From: Streptomyces celluloflavus
GTDB lineage: Bacteria; Actinomycetota; Actinomycetes; Streptomycetales; Streptomycetaceae
NCBI GenBank assembly: GCA_000720995.1
Contig: JOEL01000002.1
Span: forward strand, 248,001-312,000
Length of the DNA stretch: 64,000 nucleotides
Reading direction: 5' to 3'
Numbering within the stretch: position 1 is the first letter of the stretch; each line of letters begins with the position of its first letter. Of this stretch, positions 8,686-17,844 are shown one piece after another. Made by a program: the position numbers and the translations under genes. Under the pieces are notes generated by a model. The model was not told the DNA's origin, made no database searches, and saw only the letters and a program-made list of their open reading frames with translations.

Positions 8686-10038
8686 ATGACGATGCTCAAG
8701 GGCGGCAATGTTCCGGTACCCGCCGCGGCGGTCCGGGTGGAGCTGGGCTGGCAGGCCGCTCCCGGGGTTCCGGACGTGGACGCCTCCGCCCTCCTCCTGG
8801 TGTCGGGAAAGGTCCGCGACGACGCGGACTTCGTCTTCTACAACCAGGCCGTGCACGCCTCGGGCGCCGTACGCCACGAGGGCAAGCGGCCCGTCGGTGA
8901 CGCCATGACCGACAGCCTCACCGTCGATCTCGCCGCCGTCGAGGGCGCCGTCGACACGGTGGTGCTCGCGGCCTCGGCCGACGGCGGCACCTTCGGGAGC
9001 GTCCCCGGGCTGGGTGTCCGGGTGCTGGACGCGGTGAGCGGCGCCGAGCTCGCCCGCTTCGAGAGCCGGGACGCCACCGCCGAGACCGCCTTCGTGCTCG
9101 GCGAGCTCTACCGCCGCCAGGGCGGCTGGAAGTTCCGCGCGGTCGGGCAGGGCTACGCCACCGGGCTCGCGGGCCTGGCCACCGACTTCGGTATCGGCGT
9201 CGAAGAGCCCGCGCCCGCGCCCGCCCCCGGACCGCTCCTGGCGCAGGCCCCGCCGCCGGCGCCCGTGCCCCCGGCGGCGCCGCCCGTGCCCCTCGTGCCC
9301 CCGCTGCCGGCCGGTCAGCTCCCGTCCCCGCCCGTCCCGTCCGCGCCGTCCCCCGCGCCCGCCCCGGTCCGGCTGACGAAGGTGACGCTCACCAAGGCCG
9401 CCCCCGCCGTCTCCCTGACGAAACAGGGCGGCACCTCGGGCACGCTGCGGGTGAACCTCAACTGGACCGGCGGCAAGGGCGGCCGGAACCTGGGCCGCAA
9501 GCTCGGCCGCAAGGCGATGGAGGCGCTGGGCGCCCGGGGCGCGCTGCTCCCGCAGGGCGGCGACCTCGACCTCGACCTGTGCGCGCTGTTCGAGTTCACC
9601 GACGGCAGCGCCGGAGTGGTGCACCCCCTCGGCGGCAACTTCGGTTCGCTGCACACACCGCCGTACATCCAGCTCGACGGCGACGACCGCACCGGCGCTG
9701 TCGAGGGCGGCGAGAACCTGACCGTCAACCTCGACCACCAGGACCGGTTCAAGCGCATCCTGATCTTCGTCACCGTCTATGCCGGGGCGCGCAGTTTCGA
9801 GGGGCTGGACGCCACGGTCACCCTCCGGCCGCAGCACGGCGCACCCGTCGAGTTCGCGCTCGACGCCTGCACGGTGCCCGCCCCCGTCTGCGCGCTGGCG
9901 CTGCTCACCCGGACCGACGGCGAACTCGTCGTCCGGCGCGAGGCCCGCTATCTCGTCCCCGCGCCCGGCGTCAGCCCGCAGCGCACCGTCGACCACGCCT
10001 ACGGCTGGGGCCTGAACTGGTCCCCGGCCGCCAAATGA
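8686..10038 (+). CDS. TerD-family stress protein with two TerD domains
   Basis: A 450-aa protein. Residues about 1-175 are one TerD domain, with the characteristic [11 protein letters not shown] start, DADFVFYNQ, and the [16 protein letters not shown] tail. Residues about 178-235 are a Pro/Ala/Val-rich linker. The second copy begins with [16 protein letters not shown] and continues through VNLNWTGG and [13 protein letters not shown], with a Ca-binding-type acidic patch around [11 protein letters not shown], to YGWGLNW. TerD proteins were found in tellurite resistance; in actinobacteria many copies act in calcium-linked stress and differentiation responses, with unclear biochemistry. Start ATG 8686 has GAGGAAGG upstream. 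No other ter gene is adjacent, so tellurite resistance should not be assumed. Confidence 0.88.
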   Translation: MTMLKGGNVPVPAAAVRVELGWQAAPGVPDVDASALLLVSGKVRDDADFVFYNQAVHASGAVRHEGKRPVGDAMTDSLTVDLAAVEGAVDTVVLAASADGGTFGSVPGLGVRVLDAVSGAELARFESRDATAETAFVLGELYRRQGGWKFRAVGQGYATGLAGLATDFGIGVEEPAPAPAPGPLLAQAPPPAPVPPAAPPVPLVPPLPAGQLPSPPVPSAPSPAPAPVRLTKVTLTKAAPAVSLTKQGGTSGTLRVNLNWTGGKGGRNLGRKLGRKAMEALGARGALLPQGGDLDLDLCALFEFTDGSAGVVHPLGGNFGSLHTPPYIQLDGDDRTGAVEGGENLTVNLDHQDRFKRILIFVTVYAGARSFEGLDATVTLRPQHGAPVEFALDACTVPAPVCALALLTRTDGELVVRREARYLVPAPGVSPQRTVDHAYGWGLNWSPAAK

Positions 10039-10066
10039 CGCAGGCCGCCGCACCGCACCGCGCGGG

Positions 10067-11215
10067 TCACGGCGCCCCGTACGTCCGGCCCTTCCACGCC
10101 GCCCCGCGCCCCCGGTAGTGCTGCACCGCCGAGTCCACGGTCATCAGCAGATACAGCAGCGCGGTGAACGGCAGCAGCGGCGCCGTCCACAGCGGCTGCC
10201 GGTAGTGACGGAGCATCGGCAGATACGTCCCGCACATCACCGCCCACGCCGCCCCGCCCAGCACCGCGGCCGGCGCCTCGCCCAGGGCCACTCCGGCCAG
10301 CAGCGTGACGGGCGGCGCGAGATACACCAGCGCCAGCCCGGCGACCGTCCCCAGCAGCAGCGACGGCCGGTGCCGCAGCTGGGCGTACGCGCTGCGCGCC
10401 ACCATCCGCCACAGCTGTGCCAGCCGCGGATACGGCCGCACGCTGACCACCCGGTCCGCGAGCCCCAGCCAGATCCGTCCGCCGGAGCGCTGCACGGCCC
10501 GCGCCAGCGTCACATCGTCGATCACCGCATGCCGGATGGACTCCGGGACGCCCGCCCGTTCGGCGGCCGCCCGCCGCAGCAGCACACAGCCGCCCGCCGC
10601 GGCCGCGGTCCGCGACCGGGGCCGGTTGACCCACCGGAACGGATACAGCTGACCGAAGAAATAGACGAAGGCCGGCACGATCAGCCGCTCCCAGCCCGTC
10701 TCGACCCGCAGCCGCGCCATCTGCGACACCAGATCCAGCTCCGCCGACCGCGCCGCCGCCACCAGCTCCCGCAGACTGTCCGGCTCATGGGCGATGTCCG
10801 CGTCGGTCAGCAGCAGATACTCCGGCGCGTACCGCTCGCGGGCCAGCGCCATCCCGTGCCGCACGGCCCACAGCTTGCCCGTCCAGCCCGGCTCGGGCTC
10901 GCCGGGCGAGGCGACGGTCAGCGGCAGCCCGCCCCGTTCGGCCGCCAGCTCCCGGGCCAGCGCGCCGGTCCCGTCCGTACTGCCGTCGTCGATCAGGAAC
11001 ACCTCCGCCCGCCCGGGGTACTTCTGCCCGAGCAGCGACGGCAGACTGGCCGGCAGCGCCCCGGCCTCGTCCCGCGCCGGGACCACCACCGCGACCGACG
11101 GCCAGCGCGCCGGATCCCGCCGGTCCGGCAGCCGGACGTCCGTACGCCAGAAGAAGCCCTGCCCCAGCAGCAGCCACACCCAGGCCAGCAGCGTCCCGGC
11201 TCCGATGTACTCCAT
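10067..11215 (-). CDS. HpnB-like membrane glycosyltransferase, family 2
   Basis: A 382-aa GT-A-fold enzyme: N-terminal hydrophobic helix (IGAGTLLAWVWLLLGQGFF), nucleotide-sugar-binding strand VAVVVPARDEAGALP, first Asp motif FLIDDGSTDGT, then PGWTGKLWAVRHG, the metal-binding DADI and an acceptor-site VIDDVTLARAV. The C-terminal 100 residues contain three hydrophobic helices. The PGWTGKLWA phrase and helix layout match the hopanoid-associated glycosyltransferase HpnB group. In hopanoid producers HpnB sits with squalene genes; none is near here, so a hopanoid substrate is not supported by context. The GTG/ATG choice is clear: ATG 11215 is preceded by GTGGGAGCG. Convergent with the TerD gene, 28 bp apart. 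Confidence 0.82.
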   Translation of the reverse strand: MEYIGAGTLLAWVWLLLGQGFFWRTDVRLPDRRDPARWPSVAVVVPARDEAGALPASLPSLLGQKYPGRAEVFLIDDGSTDGTGALARELAAERGGLPLTVASPGEPEPGWTGKLWAVRHGMALARERYAPEYLLLTDADIAHEPDSLRELVAAARSAELDLVSQMARLRVETGWERLIVPAFVYFFGQLYPFRWVNRPRSRTAAAAGGCVLLRRAAAERAGVPESIRHAVIDDVTLARAVQRSGGRIWLGLADRVVSVRPYPRLAQLWRMVARSAYAQLRHRPSLLLGTVAGLALVYLAPPVTLLAGVALGEAPAAVLGGAAWAVMCGTYLPMLRHYRQPLWTAPLLPFTALLYLLMTVDSAVQHYRGRGAAWKGRTYGAP

Positions 11216-11362
11216 CGCTCCCACGGGCCGCAGTCTGCCGCACGGACGGTGCCGCGCACCGGTGATCGGCCGGGTGCGCCGGAACGCCGTCGGCCGGCCG
11301 GGGGAGCGGCGGACCGCGGGCCGGTATGACAAACCGGGCGCGCGGCTGAGTAGAGTGTCGGG

Positions 11363-12217
11363 GTGAAGATCGCGCTGATGGACTCCGGGACCGGACTGCT
11401 CGCGGCGGCCGCCGCCGTGCGGAGACTGCGGCCGGACGCCGATCTCGTCCTCTCCGCCGATCCCGACAGCATGCCCTGGGGCCCGCGCACCCCCGAGGAC
11501 GTCGCCGCGCGCGCCCTCGCGGTCGCCCGCGCCGCCGCCGCGCACCGCCCCGAAGCCCTGATCGTCGCCTGCAACACCGCCTCCGTGCACGCGCTGCCGG
11601 TGCTCCGCGCCGCGCTGGAACCGGCCGTCCCCGTCATCGGCACGGTGCCCGCCATCAAGCCCGCCGCGGCCGCCGGCGGCCCCGTCGCGATCTGGGCCAC
11701 CCCCGCCACCACCGGCAGCCCCTACCAGCGGGAGCTGATCGAACGCTTCGCGGCCGGTGTGGCCGTCACCGGCGTACCGTGCCCCGGCCTCGCCGACGCC
11801 GTGGAGGCCGCGGACGACGCCGCCGTCGACGCGGCCGTCGCGGCCGCCGCCCGGCGCACCCCGCCGGACGTCCGCGCCGTCGTGCTGGGCTGCACCCACT
11901 ACGAACTGGTCGCCGACCGGATCCGGGCCGCCCTCCAGCGGCCCGGCGCCCCCGAACTCGTCCTGCACGGCTCCGCCGAGGCCGTCGCGGCCCAGGCGCT
12001 GCGCCGCGTCGGCGCCGAACCGGCCCCCGCCGCCGCGCCGACCGGCGGTCTGCGGGTGCTCCTCGGCGGCCGCCCGGCCCGGCTGCCCGCCGCGGCGCTC
12101 GCCTACCCGGAGGGCCGGCTGCTCGCCGCCGCCGAGACCCTGGCCGATACAGGTGCGGGCGCCGACCCGGATGCCGGTACCGGCACCGGTGAGCCCGCCG
12201 CCGCGCTGCGCCGCTGA
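11363..12217 (+). CDS. Glutamate racemase-like protein (Asp/Glu racemase superfamily)
   Basis: A 284-aa cofactor-independent racemase homologue. It has the DSGTG substrate-phosphate-like loop at the N-terminus, the first catalytic cysteine in IVACNTAS (C70) and the second in VVLGCTHYELV (C177), spaced as in MurI. Glutamate racemase makes D-glutamate for peptidoglycan. The canonical Streptomyces murI usually has different neighbours, and this copy ends in an Ala/Asp/Gly-rich tail of about 60 residues beyond the usual length. It may therefore be a paralogue with another amino-acid substrate. Start GTG 11363. A perfect GC palindrome follows the stop. Divergent from the glycosyltransferase. Confidence 0.8.
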   Translation: MKIALMDSGTGLLAAAAAVRRLRPDADLVLSADPDSMPWGPRTPEDVAARALAVARAAAAHRPEALIVACNTASVHALPVLRAALEPAVPVIGTVPAIKPAAAAGGPVAIWATPATTGSPYQRELIERFAAGVAVTGVPCPGLADAVEAADDAAVDAAVAAAARRTPPDVRAVVLGCTHYELVADRIRAALQRPGAPELVLHGSAEAVAAQALRRVGAEPAPAAAPTGGLRVLLGGRPARLPAAALAYPEGRLLAAAETLADTGAGADPDAGTGTGEPAAALRR

Positions 12218-12220
12218 CAC

Positions 12221-12236
12221 CGGGGGCGCGCCCCCG
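12221..12236. terminator. GC-rich perfect palindrome after the racemase gene
   Basis: Four bases after the racemase stop is a 16-bp perfect palindrome (CGGGGGCGCGCCCCCG). It has no T-run, so it is a possible Streptomyces-style tail-less terminator or transcript stabiliser rather than a classical one. Confidence 0.4.
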
Positions 12237-12346
12237 AAGACGCCGCCTCCGCACTGCCGGTGGCGGCCCGCGCCCCGCGTCCCGGGGTGACCAACGCCTC
12301 GTCCTGAGCCCTGCCCCAGCGTGCGAAGACGCGTACGCTGCGTCTC

Positions 12347-12973
12347 ATGAGGGACCACCCCCACGAGGGGGCAGCAGCCCCCGGTACCCCCGGCGATGCC
12401 GGTCGTGACAGCGGCGCCGGCAGCGGCGCGCCCGTGGTGCGCGGCGCCCATGCGGACGTTCCCGAGGTGTGGCACGGCAGCGCCACCAACCGCGTGCAGT
12501 GGCTGCTGGCCGCCGTGGGCGCGGCCTGTCTGGCCCTGGGCGTACAGCTCGCCGTCGAGAGCACCTGGACCGCCGGCCTCGCGCCCCTGGCGATGGCCGT
12601 GGTCGGCTGCGTCGCGGCCGGACTGCTGGTGATCTTCGGCACACTCGCCTTCGTCCATGTCGCGGTGCGCGTCGAGGCGGACCATCTGGAGGTCCGCTGC
12701 GGCCACATAGGGGTACCGCGCCGCCGGATCCCCCTCGACCATGTCGTCGGCGCCGACTTCGACCCCCAGGTCACCCCCCGGCACTGGGGCGGCTGGGGCT
12801 ACCGCTGGCGCCCAGAACAGGGCACCGCCGTCGTCGTACGCCGCGGCGAGGGCCTGGTGCTCCGGCTGGGCGACGGCCGCACCTTCACCGTCACCGTCGA
12901 TGACGCCGAGGGCGCCGTCCGCTGTATCCGCGGCCGGCTGGGCCTGCGCGGCGCGAGCCGGACCGGCGCCTGA
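12347..12973 (+). CDS. Two-helix membrane protein with PH-like C-terminal domain, function unknown
   Basis: A 208-aa protein. After a glycine/alanine-rich 45-residue N-terminus there are two adjacent membrane helices (about residues 52-70 LLAAVGAACLALGVQL and 78-105 LAPLAMAVVGCVAAGLLVIFG). The C-terminal soluble portion is beta-rich (VRVEADHLEVRCGHIGVPRRRIPLDHV, RTFTVTV) and ends with a helix. This resembles bacterial PH-like membrane proteins, which have no assigned chemistry. There is no good ribosome site before ATG 12347; a TACGCT box about 10 bases upstream of the ATG would allow a leaderless transcript, which is speculative. Confidence 0.7.
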   Translation: MRDHPHEGAAAPGTPGDAGRDSGAGSGAPVVRGAHADVPEVWHGSATNRVQWLLAAVGAACLALGVQLAVESTWTAGLAPLAMAVVGCVAAGLLVIFGTLAFVHVAVRVEADHLEVRCGHIGVPRRRIPLDHVVGADFDPQVTPRHWGGWGYRWRPEQGTAVVVRRGEGLVLRLGDGRTFTVTVDDAEGAVRCIRGRLGLRGASRTGA

Positions 12974-13034
12974 ACGGCCGGCCGCCGCCCGAGCGCGCCC
13001 GGGACCCACAAGATCGTCCCTTAGGGTTCCCGGC

Positions 13035-13523
13035 ATGGCTACCCCCGACTTCATCCATGACCTGCGGACCTCCATCGGCCACCAGCTCCTGTGGCTGCCG
13101 GGGGTCAGCGCGGTCGTCTTCGACGACGCGGGCCGGGTCCTGCTGGGCAAGCGGGCGGACACCGGCGGCTGGTCGGTCATCGGCGGTATCCCCGAGCCTG
13201 GTGAGCAGCCGGCCGAGACCGCGGTGCGCGAGGTCTACGAGGAGACGGCGGTGCGGGTCGTGCCCGAACGCGTCGTCCTCGTCGAGGCCATGGCGCCGGT
13301 CCGCTACCCCAACGGCGACCGGTGCCAGTTCATGGACGTCACGCTGCGCTGCCGCGCGATCGGCGGCACGGCCCGGGTCAACGACGACGAATCGCTGGAC
13401 GTGGGCTGGTTCGCGGTGGACGACCTGCCGGCGGTCCACGACTACGCGCTGACCCGGATCGAGCGGGCGCTGCAGGATGAGCCCACCTGGTTCCGCGGGA
13501 TGGGGGAGGACCCCCGGCCGTAG
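13035..13523 (+). CDS. NUDIX hydrolase
   Basis: A 162-aa NUDIX enzyme. The signature GX5EX7REUXEEXGU is seen as GGIPEPGEQPAETAVREVYEE, continuing TAV, with all the metal-binding glutamates. It begins MATPDFIHDLRTSIGHQLLWLPGVSAVV, the form of a common actinobacterial clade that hydrolyses nucleoside-diphosphate-linked or oxidised nucleotide substrates. The substrate cannot be read from sequence. ATG 13035 is chosen because upstream in-frame sequence lacks protein character. It lies 61 bp after the membrane-protein gene on the same strand and may be co-transcribed with it. Confidence 0.9.
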   Translation: MATPDFIHDLRTSIGHQLLWLPGVSAVVFDDAGRVLLGKRADTGGWSVIGGIPEPGEQPAETAVREVYEETAVRVVPERVVLVEAMAPVRYPNGDRCQFMDVTLRCRAIGGTARVNDDESLDVGWFAVDDLPAVHDYALTRIERALQDEPTWFRGMGEDPRP

Positions 13524-13546
13524 CGCGCGGGCCGCTCCCGGGGCCG

Positions 13547-14110
13547 CTACAGCTCCTCGGTCGACGGTTCGCCCACCGGCCCGCTGGGGTCGCCGGGCAG
13601 GCTGGGCAGCTGGGAGGAGTCGGGGCCGTCCGACGGGCCGGGGCCGGTGTCCGGGTCCGACGGGTACTCGGTGTGCATCTCCCGGTCCTCCTTGCGGCAG
13701 GAGCTGAGCCAGGTGCCGGCCGGACCGCTCTCGTACCGGCAGGTCCAGCCCCGTACGGCCAGCGAACCCCGGTCCCCGCCGGTCCGCCGCGGTGCCCGCA
13801 GGAAGAACTCGGTCATCACGCCGTGGGCCTCCGCGCAGTCCACCGTGCCGCCGGCGCCCGGGTCCGCGAAGAGCGCGGCGTTCCGTCCCGCGCCCAGCGC
13901 GTCCGGGAGCTCACCGCACTCCACGGACTGCCCGGGGACGGCGGGGGAGGCGGCCGACGTACCCGGCGAGGGGGCGCGGTCCGGGCCGCCGGTCCCCGTC
14001 CCGGTGGTGGACGACGCGGCGCCGGCGGTGACCCCGTCGCCGTCGCCGCTCCCGCATCCGGCGGCGGCGAGGGCGAGCAGCACGATCGGTACGGCGATCA
14101 GCACGCGCAT
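13547..14110 (-). CDS. Secreted lipoprotein, function unknown
   Basis: A 187-aa lipoprotein: N-terminus MRVLIAVPIVLLALAAAGC is a lipoprotein signal peptide with lipobox LAAAGC, so the Cys would be lipid-anchored outside the membrane. After a Gly/Asp/Ser/Thr-rich tether, a compact domain carries paired cysteines (VECGELPDALG, VDCAEAHGV, WTCRYESG, LSSCRKE), which suggest two disulfides. The tail is Asp/Pro/Gly/Ser-rich. No catalytic motif is recognised. ATG 14110 has a strong AAGGAGGT upstream. Convergent with the NUDIX gene, separated by 23 bp. Confidence 0.78.
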   Translation of the reverse strand: MRVLIAVPIVLLALAAAGCGSGDGDGVTAGAASSTTGTGTGGPDRAPSPGTSAASPAVPGQSVECGELPDALGAGRNAALFADPGAGGTVDCAEAHGVMTEFFLRAPRRTGGDRGSLAVRGWTCRYESGPAGTWLSSCRKEDREMHTEYPSDPDTGPGPSDGPDSSQLPSLPGDPSGPVGEPSTEEL

Positions 14111-14341
14111 GGTCGGACCTCCTTGTGGCGGCGGTGCGCAGGCGGCGCGCTGCGTCGTCTGACGCTAGGAGCCCGGCGGGGGCGCGGCGATCCGGGGCGG
14201 CCGTTCGGGTGAGCGGGCGCGGCGCGGACGGGCGTGGCAGCCGTCCCTCGCGGTGGGGGTGCGCGGCCGCCATATCACCGGGGCCAAGTGTGGGGCCGTG
14301 ACACATCGGCGCCGTTCCCCGGGGCTGCCTAAGGTGCGGGT

Positions 14342-15136
14342 ATGACCGCGATCGGCACTCCAGGCCCGGTATCCCTCGACCTCGCGGGCCGCACCGCCCT
14401 CGTCACCGGCGCCGCCGGCGGCATCGGACGCGCCTGCGCGCTGCGGCTGGCGGCGGCCGGCGCCGTGGTGCGCGCCGTGGACCGGGACGCGGCCGGTCTC
14501 GACGGCCTCCTGGACGCGCTGCCGGCCGGCACCCCCGGCGGCATCGAGCCGCACCCCCTCGACCTCACCGACCTGGCCGCCGCGGAGCGGGCCGCCGCCG
14601 GCAGCGATGTGCTGGTCAACAACGCGGGCCTGCAACTCGTCCGCCCCATCGAGGAGTTCCCGCCCGAGGCGTTCCACGAGGTGCTGACGGTCATGCTGGA
14701 AGCGCCCTTCCGGCTGCTGCGCGGCGCGCTGCCGCACATGTACGCGCGGGGCTGGGGCCGCATCGTCAACATCTCCTCCGTGCACGGCCTGCGGGCGTCC
14801 CCCTTCAAATCCGCGTACGTCGCCGCCAAGCACGGCCTGGAGGGGCTCTCGAAGACCGCCGCCCTGGAGGGCGCCCCGCACGGCGTCACCTCCAACTGCG
14901 TCAACCCCGGGTATGTCCGCACCCCGCTCGTCGAACGGCAGATCGCCGACCAGGCCGCCGCGCACGGCATCCCCGAGGACCGCGTACTGGCCGACATCCT
15001 GCTCGCCGACTCCGCGCTCAAGCGGCTGCTCGAACCCGAAGAGGTCGCCGAGGCCGTCGCCTATCTCTGCACCCCCCAGGCGTCCTTCGTCACCGGTACC
15101 TCGCTCGCCCTCGACGGCGGCTGGACCGCGCACTGA
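14342..15136 (+). CDS. Short-chain dehydrogenase, probable 3-hydroxybutyrate dehydrogenase
   Basis: A 264-aa classical SDR. It has the NAD-binding TGAAGGIG, the NNAG motif (VNNAGLQ), the catalytic Ser in IVNISSVHG, and Tyr159/Lys163 in AYVAAKHG. The segment NCVNPGYVRTPLVERQI and the tail SFVTGTSLALDGGW fit D-3-hydroxybutyrate dehydrogenase, which oxidises 3-hydroxybutyrate to acetoacetate with NAD and serves in storage-polymer or ketone-body catabolism. The linked regulator 112 bp downstream, on the same strand, supports a small regulated catabolic unit. SDR specificity is always uncertain from sequence alone, so the fold is firm and the substrate moderate. Confidence 0.82.
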   Translation: MTAIGTPGPVSLDLAGRTALVTGAAGGIGRACALRLAAAGAVVRAVDRDAAGLDGLLDALPAGTPGGIEPHPLDLTDLAAAERAAAGSDVLVNNAGLQLVRPIEEFPPEAFHEVLTVMLEAPFRLLRGALPHMYARGWGRIVNISSVHGLRASPFKSAYVAAKHGLEGLSKTAALEGAPHGVTSNCVNPGYVRTPLVERQIADQAAAHGIPEDRVLADILLADSALKRLLEPEEVAEAVAYLCTPQASFVTGTSLALDGGWTAH

Positions 15137-15248
15137 GCGCGCGGCACGGGACGGCGGTACGGCGGTGCGCCGTTCCGGGATGGCCGCGTACGGGACGGAA
15201 CGTGAGGCGGTGGAGGCTGGTGTGTCACGTCGTACCGGAGGTATCCCT

Positions 15249-17366
15249 GTGACCATGTCCAGCGAACATCCGATACCCGAGCGCGCTCCCGGACCGCCGC
15301 CGACGGGAACCACCGCCGCGCCCCCGCCCGACGAGCCGGCCGAGACCCCCTTCCTCCGGCTGCTGGCCACCGGCGCGTCCGCCGAGGACTTCGAACGGGC
15401 GGTGCTGCGCGCCCGCGCCGAGGGCGCGCCCGCCGGGCGGCTCGCCGCGCTGGAGCGGGCCAAGCTCCTCGCCCTGCGGGTACGGACCGAACTGGAGGGC
15501 CGGCGGCGGCGCGAGGCCGAACTGTCCGCGCTCTACGCGACCGTCCACGACCTCGCCGGACTGCGCGACCTCGACGCCGTACTGCGCGCGATCGTGCGCC
15601 GGGCCCGCTCCCTCCTGGGCACCGAGGTCGCCTATCTGACCCTCCACGACCCGTCGGCGGGCGATACGTATATGCGGGTCACCGACGGGTCGGTGTCCGC
15701 GCGGTTCCAGCAGCTGCGGCTCGGTATGGGGGAGGGGCTCGGCGGCCTCGTCGCCCAGACCGCCCGCCCGTACGTCACCGACAGCTACTTCCACGACGAG
15801 CGGTTCCGGCACACCCGCACCATCGACACCGGTGTCGAGGACGAGGGGCTGGTGGCGATCCTCGGGGTGCCGCTGATGCTCGGCAGCGGCGTGATCGGCG
15901 TGCTCTTCGCCGCCGACCGGCGTGAGCGGGTCTTCGAGCACGGCCAGATAGCGCTGCTCGCCGCGCACGCGGCACACGCCGCCGTCGCCATCGACACCGC
16001 CAACCTCCTCGCCGAGACCCGTAAGACGCTCACCGAACTGGAGGCCGCCAACGAGATCATCCGCGACCGCAGCGCGGTCATCGAGCGGGCCTCGGACATC
16101 CACGACCGGCTGACCGAACTGGTGCTGCGCGGCGGCGGGGTCCAGGACGTCGCGGACGCGCTGGCCGAAGTGCTCCGCGGCGAGGTGGAGTTCGCCGGTC
16201 CCGACCGGGCACCGGCCGCCGCACTGGACCGCTCCCGCGCCGACGGCCACGCCGTACGGGACGGTACGGACTGGGTCGCGGCGGTGTCGGCGGGCGGCGA
16301 GGTGCTGGGCGCCCTCGTACTGCGCGGCCATCCGGCGCTGGACCCCGTGGACCAGCGGACCCTGGAGCGCGCGGCGATGGTCACCTCCCTGCTGCTGCTC
16401 GCCCGGCGGAGCGCGGGCGAGGCCGAACAGCGGGTGCGGGGCGAGCTGCTGGACGACCTCCTCGACGCCGCCGGCCGCGACCCGCGGCTGCTGCGCGAGC
16501 GCGCGGCCCGGGTCGGCGCGAACCTCGACGCGCCGCATATCGTCCTCGCGGCGCGCATTGAAGGCCCGCCGGGCGCGCGCGCCGACGGCCCGCAGCCGGC
16601 GGACACCCCTGCCGGGGCGGCCCCACCGGCCCTCGCGCCGACCCCCGCCCCGGCTCCCGCGCCTGCTCTCGCCCCGGCCGCCGCCCGCACCGGTGCCGGG
16701 TACGACGCCGCCGGCCCCGTCGCCGGCGCCGACCGGCAGCGCCTGTGGTCGGCGGCCTCGCATCTCGCCGCCACCCGCCGGGGACTGGCCGCCGTACGGG
16801 ACGGCGGCGCGGTCCTGCTGCTGCCGCTCGGCCCCGGGGACGACCCGGCGCACGCCGCCCGGGAGGTCGCGGGACGTCTCGGCGCCGTCCTCCACGTACC
16901 CGTCACGGTCGGCGGCTCGGCGCCCGTGACGGCCCCGGCCGCCCGCCCCGCCGCGGTCGCCGACGCGTACGCGGAGGCCAGGCGCTGCCGGGAGGCGCTG
17001 CGGGTGCTGGGCCGCGGCGGGCAGGGCGCGGCCGCCGCCGACTTCGGGTTCCTCGGCCTGCTGCTCGCCGACACCCGCGATGTGGACGGGTTCGTGCACC
17101 GCACGCTCGGCGCGGTCACCGACTACGACGCGCGCCGCGGTACGGATCTGCTGCGCACCCTGAGTGCCTATTTCGCGAGCGGGATGAGCCCGGCCCGCAC
17201 CAAGGACGAACTGCACGTCCATGTGAACACCGTCGCCCAGCGGCTGGAGCGGGTGGGCCGCCTGCTGGGCCCCGACTGGCAGTCCCCGGCCCGCGCGCTG
17301 GAGATCCAGCTCGCGCTGCGGCTGCACCAGCTCTCCGCCGCGGTCGTCCGCCCGCCGGGGGCGTGA
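15249..17366 (+). CDS. GAF-domain, PucR-type helix-turn-helix regulator
   Basis: A 705-aa regulator. Residues about 95-265 form a GAF domain (LYATVHDLAGLRDLDAVLRAIV through LGVPLMLGSGVIGVLFAADRR), followed by a helical linker. A Pro/Ala-rich insertion lies near residues 440-475. The C-terminal PucR-type HTH is marked by LLRTLSAYFASGMSPARTKDELHVHVNTVAQRLER (given here in two parts: LLRTLSAYFASGM, then AQRLERVGRLLG). Such proteins sense a small metabolite through GAF and activate catabolic genes; the adjacent 3-hydroxybutyrate dehydrogenase is the obvious candidate target. GTG 15249 is chosen over ATG 15255 because GGAGGT sits six bases before it. Confidence 0.85.
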   Translation: MTMSSEHPIPERAPGPPPTGTTAAPPPDEPAETPFLRLLATGASAEDFERAVLRARAEGAPAGRLAALERAKLLALRVRTELEGRRRREAELSALYATVHDLAGLRDLDAVLRAIVRRARSLLGTEVAYLTLHDPSAGDTYMRVTDGSVSARFQQLRLGMGEGLGGLVAQTARPYVTDSYFHDERFRHTRTIDTGVEDEGLVAILGVPLMLGSGVIGVLFAADRRERVFEHGQIALLAAHAAHAAVAIDTANLLAETRKTLTELEAANEIIRDRSAVIERASDIHDRLTELVLRGGGVQDVADALAEVLRGEVEFAGPDRAPAAALDRSRADGHAVRDGTDWVAAVSAGGEVLGALVLRGHPALDPVDQRTLERAAMVTSLLLLARRSAGEAEQRVRGELLDDLLDAAGRDPRLLRERAARVGANLDAPHIVLAARIEGPPGARADGPQPADTPAGAAPPALAPTPAPAPAPALAPAAARTGAGYDAAGPVAGADRQRLWSAASHLAATRRGLAAVRDGGAVLLLPLGPGDDPAHAAREVAGRLGAVLHVPVTVGGSAPVTAPAARPAAVADAYAEARRCREALRVLGRGGQGAAAADFGFLGLLLADTRDVDGFVHRTLGAVTDYDARRGTDLLRTLSAYFASGMSPARTKDELHVHVNTVAQRLERVGRLLGPDWQSPARALEIQLALRLHQLSAAVVRPPGA

Positions 17367-17517
17367 CGGGGACGGTGCCGGGCCGTACCCGCCACCTGGG
17401 GCGGCACCCGTGGCCGGTGATCCGATAGCCCCCTCCGGGTGCGGACCGTACCGATCTGCGGGAGCGTGGGCCACGTCTGCAGACAGACCCCCTCCCCACC
17501 GGACGAAGGAGTTCGCC

Positions 17518-17712
17518 ATGGGTGACGACAGCACCATGGGCAAGATGAAGGGCAAGGCCAAAGAGGCGGCGGGCAAGGCCACCGGCGACGACCGGAAGGC
17601 GGCCGAGGGCCGCACCGACCAGGCCAAGGCCAAGGCCAAGGACACGATGGAGAACGCCAAGGACAAGGCCGCCGGGGTGAAGGACTCGCTGCGGGGCAAG
17701 GGCAAGTCCTGA
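17518..17712 (+). CDS. CsbD-family stress protein
   Basis: A 64-aa, very Lys/Ala/Asp-rich protein starting MGDDSTMGKMKGKAKEAAGK with the repeated KAKDTMENAKDKAAG pattern of CsbD proteins. These are small hydrophilic helical proteins induced by general stress; in Bacillus the gene belongs to the sigma-B regulon. ATG 17518 is preceded by AAGGAG at ideal spacing. It is a single-gene unit, 151 bp after the GAF/PucR regulator. Its biochemical role is unknown in the family. Confidence 0.92.
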   Translation: MGDDSTMGKMKGKAKEAAGKATGDDRKAAEGRTDQAKAKAKDTMENAKDKAAGVKDSLRGKGKS

Positions 17713-17721
17713 CTCCGGCCG

Positions 17722-17733
17722 GCACCCGGGTGC
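17722..17733. terminator. Short palindrome after csbD-like gene
   Basis: A 12-bp palindrome (GCACCCGGGTGC), extended by flanking CCGG half-sites, lies ten bases after the CsbD stop. It could form a small hairpin terminator but has no T-tract. Confidence 0.3.
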
Positions 17734-17844
17734 TCCGGCGGGGTGCCAGGACGGGCATCCCGCACGGGCGCCCGCACCGGCGCGCCCGCTCCCCGGCCGG
17801 GCCCTGACCGGCGCGGCCGGGACGCGGCCGCGCCGCGGTGCGCC

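Noticed and set aside
8686-10038. Tellurite-resistance locus
   Set aside because: Only a single TerD-family gene is present with no TerA/B/C/Z partners, so a resistance operon is not supported.
11363-12217. D-amino-acid supply gene for the NRPS cluster
   Set aside because: The racemase-like gene is about 18 kb from the NRPS operon, separated by unrelated genes, and no epimerization domain or D-residue evidence was seen in the visible modules.
10067-13180. Minus-strand frame extending far upstream of the HpnB-like glycosyltransferase
   Set aside because: Only the part from ATG 11215 resembles a protein family; the upstream extension runs antisense to the racemase and membrane-protein genes and has shadow composition.
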